A stretch of DNA of 64,000 bases from Candidatus Gastranaerophilales bacterium (GTDB lineage: Bacteria > Cyanobacteriota > Vampirovibrionia > Gastranaerophilales > Gastranaerophilaceae). The translations under genes and the position numbers were made by a program. The notes beneath the pieces are model-generated. The model did not search any database. It was not told where the DNA came from and saw nothing but the letters and a program-made list of their open reading frames with translations. Below are positions 26,437-33,724 of this stretch, piece after piece. The stretch is taken from contig CANRMD010000001.1 of assembly GCA_947631645.1 (NCBI GenBank), forward strand, positions 1-64,000, read 5' to 3'. Position 1 is the stretch's first letter, and every line of letters begins with the position of its first letter.

Positions 26437-29004
26437 ATGGTAAATAGTGTATTCTCTGATTTTTCTGTGCAACCATACACCGGTAGTTCTGTTAAGGTTG
26501 TAAAAGATGAACAGAAAAATGAAGATATTAAAAAAGTTACTTCTCCTGAGCTTACTAAAAAAGAGAAAATAATTAATACCGCAAAAAAAATTGCCCCTGT
26601 AGTAATTCCATTAGCTGCAATTCCGTTGACAGCATTAATTACATATAAATTATCATCAAAGAATATCAAGTATTTAAATAATAAAATTGAAACTTTATCA
26701 TTGCAAGTAGAAAGAGCCGGCAAAAATGCTGAAAAAATTTCAAAAGCACTGGAAGAAACAGGTAAAAGTGTTGCAACCCAAACAGAAAAAGTTGCGAAAT
26801 TAGATAATAAAGTTGCAAAGATTGTTGCAATGCTTGCAGGCGGGGTTGGAACATATCAATTTGGAAAAAATGCGGGTAGAAGTGAAGATGAAAAATCTAT
26901 TTATTATAAAAATATTATAAATGACAGTAATTTGCCTTATGATCCGCTTACTCCTCCAGTATTAAAAACTGATGAGTACAGTATTATTTCAAAAGATTTT
27001 CCCTTTAAAGATTTATCTGATAAAGTTACTCCAAAGACGGAGGATAATTATATTAATAATCTGATTAATCAACTAAACAAATTTGGAGAAATAAATATTC
27101 CTTTATCAACTCAGAAACATAGTGATGAAGAATTTAAAAAAGCTTCAATAGACAATATTAATTCATCTGACCTTAATTTAGGACAATTTATTCCAATAGG
27201 AATGAGCGTTAAATACGGAAAACGTACAAATTGGAGTAATGAAAAAATATCAAGAGATATACTGCAAAATTTTTATGATGCAAATAATCATACTTTGGAC
27301 GGAGTAGGTTTCAGTATTATTAGGGATGGTGAAAAATACAGAGTCAAGATTACAGGTAGTGCATTATTTGACTGTAAAGAGTTATTAGAACTTGGATCAG
27401 GTAATAAATCAGAAGAAAGTCCATATAATGCCGGCGGTTTCGGAGAAGGGTCAAGGCTTGTTGTTGCAAGTTTACTGGGACAAGATAAGGTTGAAAATAT
27501 AAAATTCAGTAGTGCAGACTGGAAATTAACATTTAATCAAAAAGACGGCTCAATAAGGAGAATGTTGGAAAAAACGTCTGAATGTATTGATGGTAATTAT
27601 ATTGAATTTGAAACAAATGACAGAAAATTTACGGAATCACTTATAAAATCATTAAATTATTTTAACAGTTCAAACAATGGGGATTATCAAAATCTTAATT
27701 ATGACAGCAAAGACTTTGGTTTTAAAATATTATACCCCAGACAGTCCGGCAATTTATATATGACACAAAGATTTGAGTATGGTGCTGACAACAAATGGGA
27801 TAACGGACTTGAAGGGTTAACTTTAATATTTAAAAGAAAACCTGATGCACAAAAATTTTATGATTTAACTAAAAAAGATTTTTCTAAAGGACGTGACAGA
27901 ATTTATTATACAGGTGATGATATCTTTGATTTAACAAGATATTTTGCTAAAGATATGTCTGATAGCGATTTGATTGATGCTATTTTATTGACAAAAGATT
28001 TTTGGACCTCATCACGAAATGATAATAAAAGGGCAATAGATTATTTTATAAATGGTCTATGTAAAGAGGCAAACGCCAGAAGAATTGGTATAAATTTTGA
28101 AAATGAAAAATATTGTATAACCGATTGTTTTTCTAATAATGCAATAATTGATTATGTAAAAAATATGGGCTATAAAGTGATTTCATCAGGCTTGTCATTA
28201 AATATGGTTGGAATGCCAACAGTAAGTGAAATAAAAGATAAATCATCCGCACATAAGCCATTAAAACCGACAGATGTTGAAATTAAAAAAATTAAATTAC
28301 TTGATGAGGCGGCAAGGGTTATTCAAGAATCTATCAAAGAGGCGTACACAAATAAGTCATTGTCTTTATATACAGAATTAAAGGATAAGTATACTGACGG
28401 TAATTTGCTTGTAGATGATTACACAACAAGAATGAGAATAGCAGGATATATTATTAAACATGACACAAATTCAGAGTTTGTAAAAAAATACGGCAGTAAA
28501 ATAATTGATGATCCTCAACAATTTACAAAAGATTTATTTGAATATCTTGATAATATTATTTGGGATAATGATAAAAAATTACTTTTTGGTAAAATCATAA
28601 AAGAAATGCTGCCTGAAGAAAGTGAAGAAAGGAAAGAATTAAAATCAGATCTTGATATTTTGGGCTTAATATTAGATGCAGATATAAATATGCCACGATA
28701 TATATTTGATAGCAACTCTGAAATAAGTACAAATACTCTTGGAGAGGCAATAATCGATACTTCAAATTTTGGCAGAAAGTATATGGGTCATTGGATAGAC
28801 AGAACCTATTTAAATAAAGGTGATTTTTATGACCTATTAGCAACGTGGTTGCATGAAATGTCACATAAAACAGGCGGTGATGGCAGTTCGACATTTACTT
28901 ATGCTTTAACTGATTTAATACAGGCCTTAATAAAAGCCGGTGTAAAGTGTGATTCAATGCAAAAAGATTTAAGTGTAATAGAAAAATTGTTTAATACATT
29001 ATAA
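26437..29004 (+). CDS. Membrane-anchored GHKL-like ATPase/HExxH protein
   Basis: An 855-residue protein of unknown function. The N terminus (1-42) is polar and starts MVNSVFSDF. A hydrophobic segment (about 52-70, APVVIPLAAIPLTALITYK), a coiled coil and a second short hydrophobic segment (about 125-140) form a module shared with the glycogen synthase at 55472-58135. Residues 273-283 (RDILQNFYDAN) look like a GHKL N-box, and G333-GFGEGSR like the G2 box of Hsp90/MutL-type ATPases; a classical DxGxG box is not obvious. Near the C terminus, H806-EMSH fits an HExxH zinc-peptidase motif. Ribosome binding site AAAGGAG. The ATPase-plus-protease reading is inference from motifs. Confidence 0.65.
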   Translation: MVNSVFSDFSVQPYTGSSVKVVKDEQKNEDIKKVTSPELTKKEKIINTAKKIAPVVIPLAAIPLTALITYKLSSKNIKYLNNKIETLSLQVERAGKNAEKISKALEETGKSVATQTEKVAKLDNKVAKIVAMLAGGVGTYQFGKNAGRSEDEKSIYYKNIINDSNLPYDPLTPPVLKTDEYSIISKDFPFKDLSDKVTPKTEDNYINNLINQLNKFGEINIPLSTQKHSDEEFKKASIDNINSSDLNLGQFIPIGMSVKYGKRTNWSNEKISRDILQNFYDANNHTLDGVGFSIIRDGEKYRVKITGSALFDCKELLELGSGNKSEESPYNAGGFGEGSRLVVASLLGQDKVENIKFSSADWKLTFNQKDGSIRRMLEKTSECIDGNYIEFETNDRKFTESLIKSLNYFNSSNNGDYQNLNYDSKDFGFKILYPRQSGNLYMTQRFEYGADNKWDNGLEGLTLIFKRKPDAQKFYDLTKKDFSKGRDRIYYTGDDIFDLTRYFAKDMSDSDLIDAILLTKDFWTSSRNDNKRAIDYFINGLCKEANARRIGINFENEKYCITDCFSNNAIIDYVKNMGYKVISSGLSLNMVGMPTVSEIKDKSSAHKPLKPTDVEIKKIKLLDEAARVIQESIKEAYTNKSLSLYTELKDKYTDGNLLVDDYTTRMRIAGYIIKHDTNSEFVKKYGSKIIDDPQQFTKDLFEYLDNIIWDNDKKLLFGKIIKEMLPEESEERKELKSDLDILGLILDADINMPRYIFDSNSEISTNTLGEAIIDTSNFGRKYMGHWIDRTYLNKGDFYDLLATWLHEMSHKTGGDGSSTFTYALTDLIQALIKAGVKCDSMQKDLSVIEKLFNTL

Positions 29005-29039
29005 AAATAAATATAAAAAATTAAATATTTATGTTAATC

Positions 29040-29045
29040 TATAAT
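29040..29045 (+). promoter_or_regulatory. Probable -10 box for tRNA-Val
   Basis: TATAAT 12 bases upstream of the mature tRNA 5' end. No convincing -35 hexamer is seen at the usual spacing. Confidence 0.4.
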
Positions 29046-29057
29046 CATAAAACAAAT

Positions 29058-29133
29058 GGGCGGTTGGCGCAGTTGGTAGCGTATCACATTGACATTGTGG
29101 TGGTCGCTGGTTCGAGTCCAGTACCGCCCACCA
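29058..29133 (+). tRNA. tRNA-Val(GAC), CCA encoded
   Basis: The full cloverleaf can be drawn. The acceptor stem is GGGCGGT (29058-29064) with ACCGCCC (29123-29129), and the D arm is GCGC/GCGT. The anticodon stem TCACA/TGTGG closes the loop TTGACAT, which gives anticodon GAC (29091-29093). The T arm is GCTGG TTCGAGT CCAGT. The 3' CCA is encoded at 29131-29133. The last 27 bases around the 3' end recur imperfectly 164 bases downstream. Confidence 0.97.
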
Positions 29134-29160
29134 TTTTCAAAAGATACATAATATGATTTT

Positions 29161-29195
29161 ATACGGACGAGAACCACAAAGCGGAGCTTTTTAGG
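29161..29195 (+). repeat. Nested hairpin downstream of tRNA-Val
   Basis: Within 29161-29200 an outer GAACC/GGTTC pair encloses an inner AAAGC-GGA-GCTTT hairpin. It lies inside the sequence bracketed by the duplicated tRNA end, just before element copy B. A hairpin of similar design occurs after ssrA at 30391-30431. Confidence 0.4.
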
Positions 29196-29208
29196 TTCGA
29201 GCTACCTG

Positions 29209-29287
29209 TGAGCAGAGGGCGGACGGTCAAGGCGATGAGCCTTGCCGGAAGACCCGTTTAATGCGAACAGGTCAAGACAGTCCGGTA
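29209..29287 (+). ncRNA. Candidate structured RNA/DNA element, copy B
   Basis: Second copy of the element at 1-85. The hairpin is CAAGGC (29228-29233), loop GATGA, GCCTTG (29239-29244). The next helix is CCGGA (29245-29249) with TCCGG (29281-29285), and it encloses CGTTTAATGCGAAC (29255-29268) and CAAGACA (29273-29279). An extra inner GACC/GGTC pair is possible. Compared with copy A, the stem bases change on both sides while the loop words stay, which is the mark of a conserved secondary structure. It lies between tRNA-Val and a terminator and may be cotranscribed with the tRNA. Confidence 0.55.
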
Positions 29288-29325
29288 CCACCCACCATTT
29301 TCACAAGAATATTTATTTTGCTTAT

Positions 29326-29356
29326 AAAAAAAAAGAGCTTTTGTGCTCTTTTTTTA
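29326..29356. terminator. Bidirectional intrinsic terminator
   Basis: Stem AAAAAAAAAGAGC / GCTCTTTTTTT with a loop of 6. It ends the tRNA-Val/element B unit on the plus strand and the SGNG-repeat peptide gene on the minus strand. Confidence 0.75.
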
Positions 29357-29539
29357 TAGATTTAATCCGTTTCCGCTTATTCCGTTTCCTGATAGTCCGT
29401 TCCCCGATAAACCGTTGCCGGACATAACCTCAACATCAAACATCATAAAAGGAAACAGATTGATATCTAAATCTTTTTCTTCGTCAATAATTTCTGAAAT
29501 ATTATTAAGAACAACTTTTTTTTCTTTTTCGAAACTCAT
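29354..29539 (-). CDS. Small protein with four C-terminal SGNG(L/I) repeats
   Basis: A 61-residue protein with a well-placed AAGGAG ribosome binding site and a terminator directly after the stop, both arguing that it is real. Residues 1-39 form an acidic leader-like region (EKEKKVVLNNISEIIDEEKD, then a hydrophobic LFPFMMFDV). Residues 40-59 are four perfect pentads SGNGL, SGNGL, SGNGI, SGNGL. The Ser codons are TCC, TCG, TCA and AGC, so the DNA has drifted while the peptide is kept, implying selection on the residues. It resembles a ribosomally made, modified peptide precursor, but no maturase is adjacent. A structural or adhesive peptide is the alternative. Confidence 0.7.
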   Translation of the reverse strand: MSFEKEKKVVLNNISEIIDEEKDLDINLFPFMMFDVEVMSGNGLSGNGLSGNGISGNGLNL

Positions 29540-29627
29540 ATAAAACTCCTTATATATAGTTACATATAATGAGTATCGACATTTATAAAAATAACTTTAG
29601 AAAAAAATGCTTAATGTTAAGTTTTAT

Positions 29628-30317
29628 TTATAAAGACTTAAGAATATTTTCAGCTGTAATAATATCTGCAGGGTATGTAATTTTAATGTTATTTTCTGAA
29701 CCGTTAATAACAAAAATATCAGCCAGATTATATTTTAAAATAAGAGAGCAATCATCAGTAGCTGAATTAAACCCATTTTCTAAAGCAAGATTATGAGCTT
29801 TTTTTATTAAATTGACTTTAAAACATTGAGGAGTCTGACATCTTCTTAAATATTTACGTTGAGGTACACTTTTAATAAGATTATCATCATTTATCTCTAT
29901 AATAGTATCAGTTGTTTCAACAGTTGTATTAACGGCAGAATATTTATCAAGAGCATTAACGCAATCAGAAATAATTTTGTTACTTACAAAAGGTCTTACT
30001 GCATCGTGAATAAGAACATTTGCATTTTCATTGTCAATCTTGTGAACCCCGATGTAAGAGCTTTCTTGACGGGTTTTTCCGCCTTTTATAATATTCGAAA
30101 CTTTTGTAAAAACATTTTTATCAACAATAGAAGTTGTTAAATCAATAAAATCAGGATTGGAAACAACAATAATTTCATCAATATCTTTGTGATTTTGAAA
30201 TGCCGAAACAGAGTATTCCAAAACAGTTTTTCCTAGGATTTTATAGAATTGTTTTGGAATATTTAGGCCCATACGAGAGCCCGTACCTGAAGCTAATATA
30301 AGTGCGATATTTTTCAT
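29628..30317 (-). CDS. ispD: 2-C-methyl-D-erythritol 4-phosphate cytidylyltransferase
   Basis: IspD makes CDP-ME in the MEP isoprenoid pathway. The 229-residue protein has the CTP-binding start LILASGTGSRMGLNIPKQF, HDAVRPFVS, a TTVETTDTI segment, VPQRKYLRRCQTPQCF and DDCSLI, all family signatures (Lys/Arg of the P-loop and the catalytic Arg and Lys regions are present). No Shine-Dalgarno is obvious. It lies downstream of ssrA on the same strand. Confidence 0.93.
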   Translation of the reverse strand: MKNIALILASGTGSRMGLNIPKQFYKILGKTVLEYSVSAFQNHKDIDEIIVVSNPDFIDLTTSIVDKNVFTKVSNIIKGGKTRQESSYIGVHKIDNENANVLIHDAVRPFVSNKIISDCVNALDKYSAVNTTVETTDTIIEINDDNLIKSVPQRKYLRRCQTPQCFKVNLIKKAHNLALENGFNSATDDCSLILKYNLADIFVINGSENNIKITYPADIITAENILKSL

Positions 30318-30390
30318 AGTTAATTTTTAATTTCACTTGAATCGTAGGCGAGGAATGCGAGCCGTACGAGTCAGGATACTCGAGAGAGCA

Positions 30391-30431
30391 GAACTCAATT
30401 ATTTGCGACAACGAGAGCAAATAATCAGTTC
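30391..30431. repeat. Long hairpin between ispD and ssrA
   Basis: GAACT and ATTATTTGC pair with GCAAATAAT and AGTTC (14 bp in two helices with small bulges; loop about 10). It lies just downstream of the ssrA 3' end in a GC-richer island (30340-30440) that also holds short GAGT/ACTC and GGC/GCC palindromes. It may be an ssrA terminator-like or processing structure, or an intergenic repeat; no T run follows. Confidence 0.5.
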
Positions 30432-30469
30432 GAAATCTCTTTGCCGAACATAATAATTTAGTTTATTAA

Positions 30470-30861
30470 TGGAGACGGAGAGATTCGAACTCTCGTCCGG
30501 AATGGGATATAAACCAGCCTCTACGAGCGTAGGCCTGTTAATTTAGGTAAAATTACGGCACGAACCAATCCTAAAAAAATACCATAGCAGATTATACTGA
30601 TACGCAGTTTGGAAGTAAAACTTAACTCCGCTACTTCCGTCACGAAGCTGCAGCTTGCATATTGACGCTATATTAAACGGCAAGCTGGTCTAATATAACG
30701 GCTGAACTGCACTTATGCAGCAAGAGCAGCAGCTCTTGAAAAATCAGCTTTTACTACGTTGTTTGTAGCGTTTATTTTAGTTTGCCCGTTGATAACCGAG
30801 CACAGCTCTCGGACCCGCAGCTTGAATACACCGATCCACCCGTCAAATCCAAAACGTCCCC
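30470..30861 (-). ncRNA. ssrA: tmRNA (one-piece), tag ATNNVVKADFSRAAALAA
   Basis: tmRNA rescues stalled ribosomes. Reading the minus strand, the 5' end GGGGACG (30861-30855) pairs with the 3' CGTCTCC (30477-30471), and the T arm is GAGAGTTCGAATCTCT. The tag frame (30769-30713) encodes ATNNVVKADFSRAAALAA and then TAA, taking GCT as the resume codon. NNVVK recalls the cyanobacterial NNIVK core and the AALAA end fits proteolysis tagging. The tag is 18 residues. CCA is not encoded, unlike the nearby tRNA-Val. A TATAAT lies 22 bases upstream, compatible with a processed 5' leader. Confidence 0.97.
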
Positions 30862-30910
30862 ATATTTAATTTTCAATGTACTTATTATATTATTACACAA
30901 ATATTCAATA

Positions 30911-31867
30911 TTATAAAGTACTTAGAAGTATTTGAAGATTTAATGATTTATCTAATTTAATACCTTTTTTTTCTAAAGCCATTATAAATTTTGAAAAAAT
31001 TTCATTTGAATATCTTTGTGCTTCAAATTTTCTTCCGATTGAATTAACAGCCCTGTTAAAATTAATTGCAAATTCACCGTCTAACATACAATAAAGAATA
31101 TCGGGTAATTGGTTTTTAAGCGGATAAATATCTTCTTCCGTGACATCAACAAAACCAATTTTTTTATTATCTTCATCAATCAAAATATTATTTGGATTAT
31201 AGTAATCAAATTTAAAACCTGCATTGTTTGCGGTTATAACGTCATCAATCATATCAGAATATGCTTCTAAAGGAAGCGAAGACATTTTTTTTAAGGAACT
31301 GATATGCATATCAATATTTTCTTTAGAGACTGTTGTCCTAATATCATAAGGAACGCCAAAAGAATAGCCTTTTTGTCTTTTTAATATGTATAGAGTTCTT
31401 GTTGCATTTTTGGAAACCGGTTTTTTAATATAGGCAATCATTTGACCAATATTAAGAGAAGGAGCTTTATCCTTGATTTCGACAATTTGAGGTTTTTCCG
31501 TTTTATAGAACGAAATAGCGGAACGCTTATCCTCTTTTACAACCCATTTATCAGTACCGGGGATACCGTATGTAGTACCTTCAAATCCAGAACCAAGGTA
31601 CTCACCGGTCGAATCAACAATTTCTTCAACATTATCAATAAAGTTTGTTTCTTCCGCCCATTTTTTAAATTCTTCAAACGATTGATTTTTAGATGTATTA
31701 CCAAACGATGTAGTGCGTACAAATGTATCAGCACTAATATTATTATTTTTTTTGTAATTATTAGTTTTAAAACCAGTGTATGAAATTAAATTAATATTAG
31801 AAATTATCATATTGTAATTAAAAATTCTAAAATAATAATTTGTTAGTTTCATAATTTTTGTAAACAA
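30911..31867 (-). CDS. Protein kinase-like fold protein
   Basis: A protein of up to 318 residues with kinase-like elements: glycine loop G92-SGFEG, lysine K111 in WVVKE, catalytic-loop-like D221-YYNPN226, and metal-site-like D241 in GFVDV (standing in for DFG). This order fits eukaryotic-like or aminoglycoside-phosphotransferase-type kinases. The substrate lobe is short, as in small bacterial effector kinases. The N terminus contains TTSFGNT, matching SFG motifs in two other proteins here. The TTG at 31867 gives the longest form; ATG at 31852 or 31810 is possible and none has a clear ribosome binding site. Substrate unknown. Confidence 0.65.
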   Translation of the reverse strand: MFTKIMKLTNYYFRIFNYNMIISNINLISYTGFKTNNYKKNNNISADTFVRTTSFGNTSKNQSFEEFKKWAEETNFIDNVEEIVDSTGEYLGSGFEGTTYGIPGTDKWVVKEDKRSAISFYKTEKPQIVEIKDKAPSLNIGQMIAYIKKPVSKNATRTLYILKRQKGYSFGVPYDIRTTVSKENIDMHISSLKKMSSLPLEAYSDMIDDVITANNAGFKFDYYNPNNILIDEDNKKIGFVDVTEEDIYPLKNQLPDILYCMLDGEFAINFNRAVNSIGRKFEAQRYSNEIFSKFIMALEKKGIKLDKSLNLQILLSTL

Positions 31868-31955
31868 TACTTTAGAATTAATACTATAGGGTTATATTTT
31901 TTTTTAAATTGTGTTATAAATAGAGAGTATTTACATAAAAAGGTCGGAGGACATT

Positions 31956-33677
31956 ATGTCATTAGGTTCATTTGTATTTATGTTACACTCACATCTTCCA
32001 TATTACAGAATGGCAGGTATGTGGCCGTTCGGGGAAGAAAATTTGTATGAATGTATGTCGGAAACATACGTTCCGTTGTTGAATGCAATTTCGGAATTGT
32101 ATGAAGAAGAAGGAATTAAAGCAAAATTAACAGTCGGTATAACTCCGATTTTGGCAGAACAGTTAAATGATGAACATCTTAAAAACGGGTTTGTAGAGTA
32201 TTTAGACTCAAGAATAAAGTCTGTTTCTGAAGATTTAGACAGATATCCGGATCCGAATGTTCCTCATTCACAACACTTAAAATACTTGGCAAAATATTAT
32301 TTTGACTGGTATAACCATATAAAAGACAGCTTTGTAAATAAATATAATAAAGATTTAGTTGGTGCTTTTAAAAAGTATCAAGATTTAGGTTGTATAGAAA
32401 TAACAACATCAGGTGCAACTCACGGTTTTTCACCGTTATTAGCAACAGATTCGAACTTAAATGCACAATTTAAAGTCGGACAGGATACGACAAAACGCTT
32501 GTTCGGTAAAAAAGCTAAAGGATGCTGGCTTCCGGAATGTGCATACAGACAAGGGTATGAATTTACAGGTAAAGACGGACAAAAGAAATGGCGTCCTGCT
32601 ATTGAAGTTACTCTTCAGAATAACGATATTGAATATTTCTTCACTGAATCGCACGTAATTGAAGGTGGAAATTCAGTAGGAGAAAGAAGAGTAGTAGGTA
32701 TATACGGAAATATTGAATATATTCCGCTGCCAAAACGTGAAGCAACGGGATATGATACATATTCTGCATATTGGTTGCCTGATGCACAAGTTGCTGTTAT
32801 GGGCAGAAATGACAGAGCAGGTTTTCAGGTTTGGTCGGCTGCTGACGGTTATCCGGGAGACGGAGTTTATCGTGAATTCCATAAAAAAGATGATAAATCA
32901 GGTATGAATTACTGGAGAATTACATCACCAAAAACAGATTTGGGCGACAAAATGCTTTATGACCCTGTTTTGGCATTAAACCAAGTAAACTCAAATTCAG
33001 ACCACTACACAACTCTTATATATCACTTATTAAATGACTACAAAAAAGCTAAAAATAAAGAAGGCTTGATTATGGTATCATTTGATACAGAATTGTACGG
33101 ACACTGGTGGTTTGAGGGTGTAGAATTTATTAAACAGGTAATCAGAAAATTAAATAATTTCTTGCCTGAAATTGAAAGATGCACCGCCGGCGAATACTTG
33201 GAAAAACATCCGCCTGTTGATACAATTCAAATTCCTGAAAGTTCTTGGGGACAAGGCGGTCATTTCTACGTATGGATGAATCATTTGACGGAATGGATGT
33301 GGCCGATTATTCACGGATGCGAAAAACGTATTATTGATATAGTTAAAAATTATGAAAAAATTCCTGAAAATAAGCTATTACACAGAGCTTTAAATCAATT
33401 AGCAAGAGAAAATCTTTTATTACAAAGTTCAGATTGGCCATTTTTAATTACAACATGGCAAGCTAAAGATTACGCAACAGAAAGATTTCAAGAGCACGTT
33501 AAAAGATTTGAACAAATTGCGGACATGATTGAATCAGGTAATATAAATGATGAAGAACTTAAAAAGATTGAAGCGATAGATAATTGCTTCCCTGTTATTG
33601 ATTACAGGGTATATCTTCCTATTGAAGAGGGTGTTATACCTCAACAAGAAGCAAAACTTGCTCCTTTATACCAATAA
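31956..33677 (+). CDS. GH57 alpha-glucan branching enzyme-type protein
   Basis: A 573-residue GH57 (DUF1957-type) protein, the class that includes cyanobacterial and thermophile branching enzymes acting on alpha-1,4-glucan. Visible are the N-terminal FMLHSHLPYYR, the nucleophile segment CWLPECAY (E194) and the acid segment VSFDTELYGHWW (D377), followed by the C-terminal helical domain with SSWGQGGHFYVW. A GGAGG ribosome binding site is present. With the GH13 enzyme at 2317 it gives the organism two candidate branching activities. Monocistronic, ending at a terminator. Confidence 0.9.
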   Translation: MSLGSFVFMLHSHLPYYRMAGMWPFGEENLYECMSETYVPLLNAISELYEEEGIKAKLTVGITPILAEQLNDEHLKNGFVEYLDSRIKSVSEDLDRYPDPNVPHSQHLKYLAKYYFDWYNHIKDSFVNKYNKDLVGAFKKYQDLGCIEITTSGATHGFSPLLATDSNLNAQFKVGQDTTKRLFGKKAKGCWLPECAYRQGYEFTGKDGQKKWRPAIEVTLQNNDIEYFFTESHVIEGGNSVGERRVVGIYGNIEYIPLPKREATGYDTYSAYWLPDAQVAVMGRNDRAGFQVWSAADGYPGDGVYREFHKKDDKSGMNYWRITSPKTDLGDKMLYDPVLALNQVNSNSDHYTTLIYHLLNDYKKAKNKEGLIMVSFDTELYGHWWFEGVEFIKQVIRKLNNFLPEIERCTAGEYLEKHPPVDTIQIPESSWGQGGHFYVWMNHLTEWMWPIIHGCEKRIIDIVKNYEKIPENKLLHRALNQLARENLLLQSSDWPFLITTWQAKDYATERFQEHVKRFEQIADMIESGNINDEELKKIEAIDNCFPVIDYRVYLPIEEGVIPQQEAKLAPLYQ

Positions 33678-33695
33678 GATAAGATATTAATAAAT

Positions 33696-33724
33696 AAAAA
33701 GACGGTAATTATACCGTCTTTTTA
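33696..33724. terminator. Bidirectional intrinsic terminator
   Basis: Twelve-bp stem AAAAAGACGGTA/TACCGTCTTTTT with a 4-base loop. It lies between the convergent GH57 gene and the first vWA gene. Confidence 0.85.

Larger units (their letters stand above)
29117..29307 (+). repeat. Imperfect direct repeat of the tRNA-Val 3' end
   Basis: The 27 bases at 29117-29143 (T-arm end, acceptor strand, CCA and downstream flank) recur at 29281-29307 with 24 of 27 identical. The repeats bracket 137 bases of structured, GC-richer sequence that holds element copy B. This layout is what integration at a tRNA 3' end leaves behind, but it could also come from unequal duplication of a tRNA array. Confidence 0.75.

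Noticed and set aside
29217-29297. A second, degenerate tRNA ending in CCACCA
   Set aside because: The 81-base stretch has a matching 3' end but no T-loop TTCGA, no proper anticodon arm and mismatches in the acceptor stem.
29242-29427. Plus-strand open frame through element copy B and the following terminator
   Set aside because: It runs through a structured element, a duplicated tRNA end and a terminator hairpin, starts at a non-ATG codon, and lies antisense to the better supported SGNG-repeat gene.
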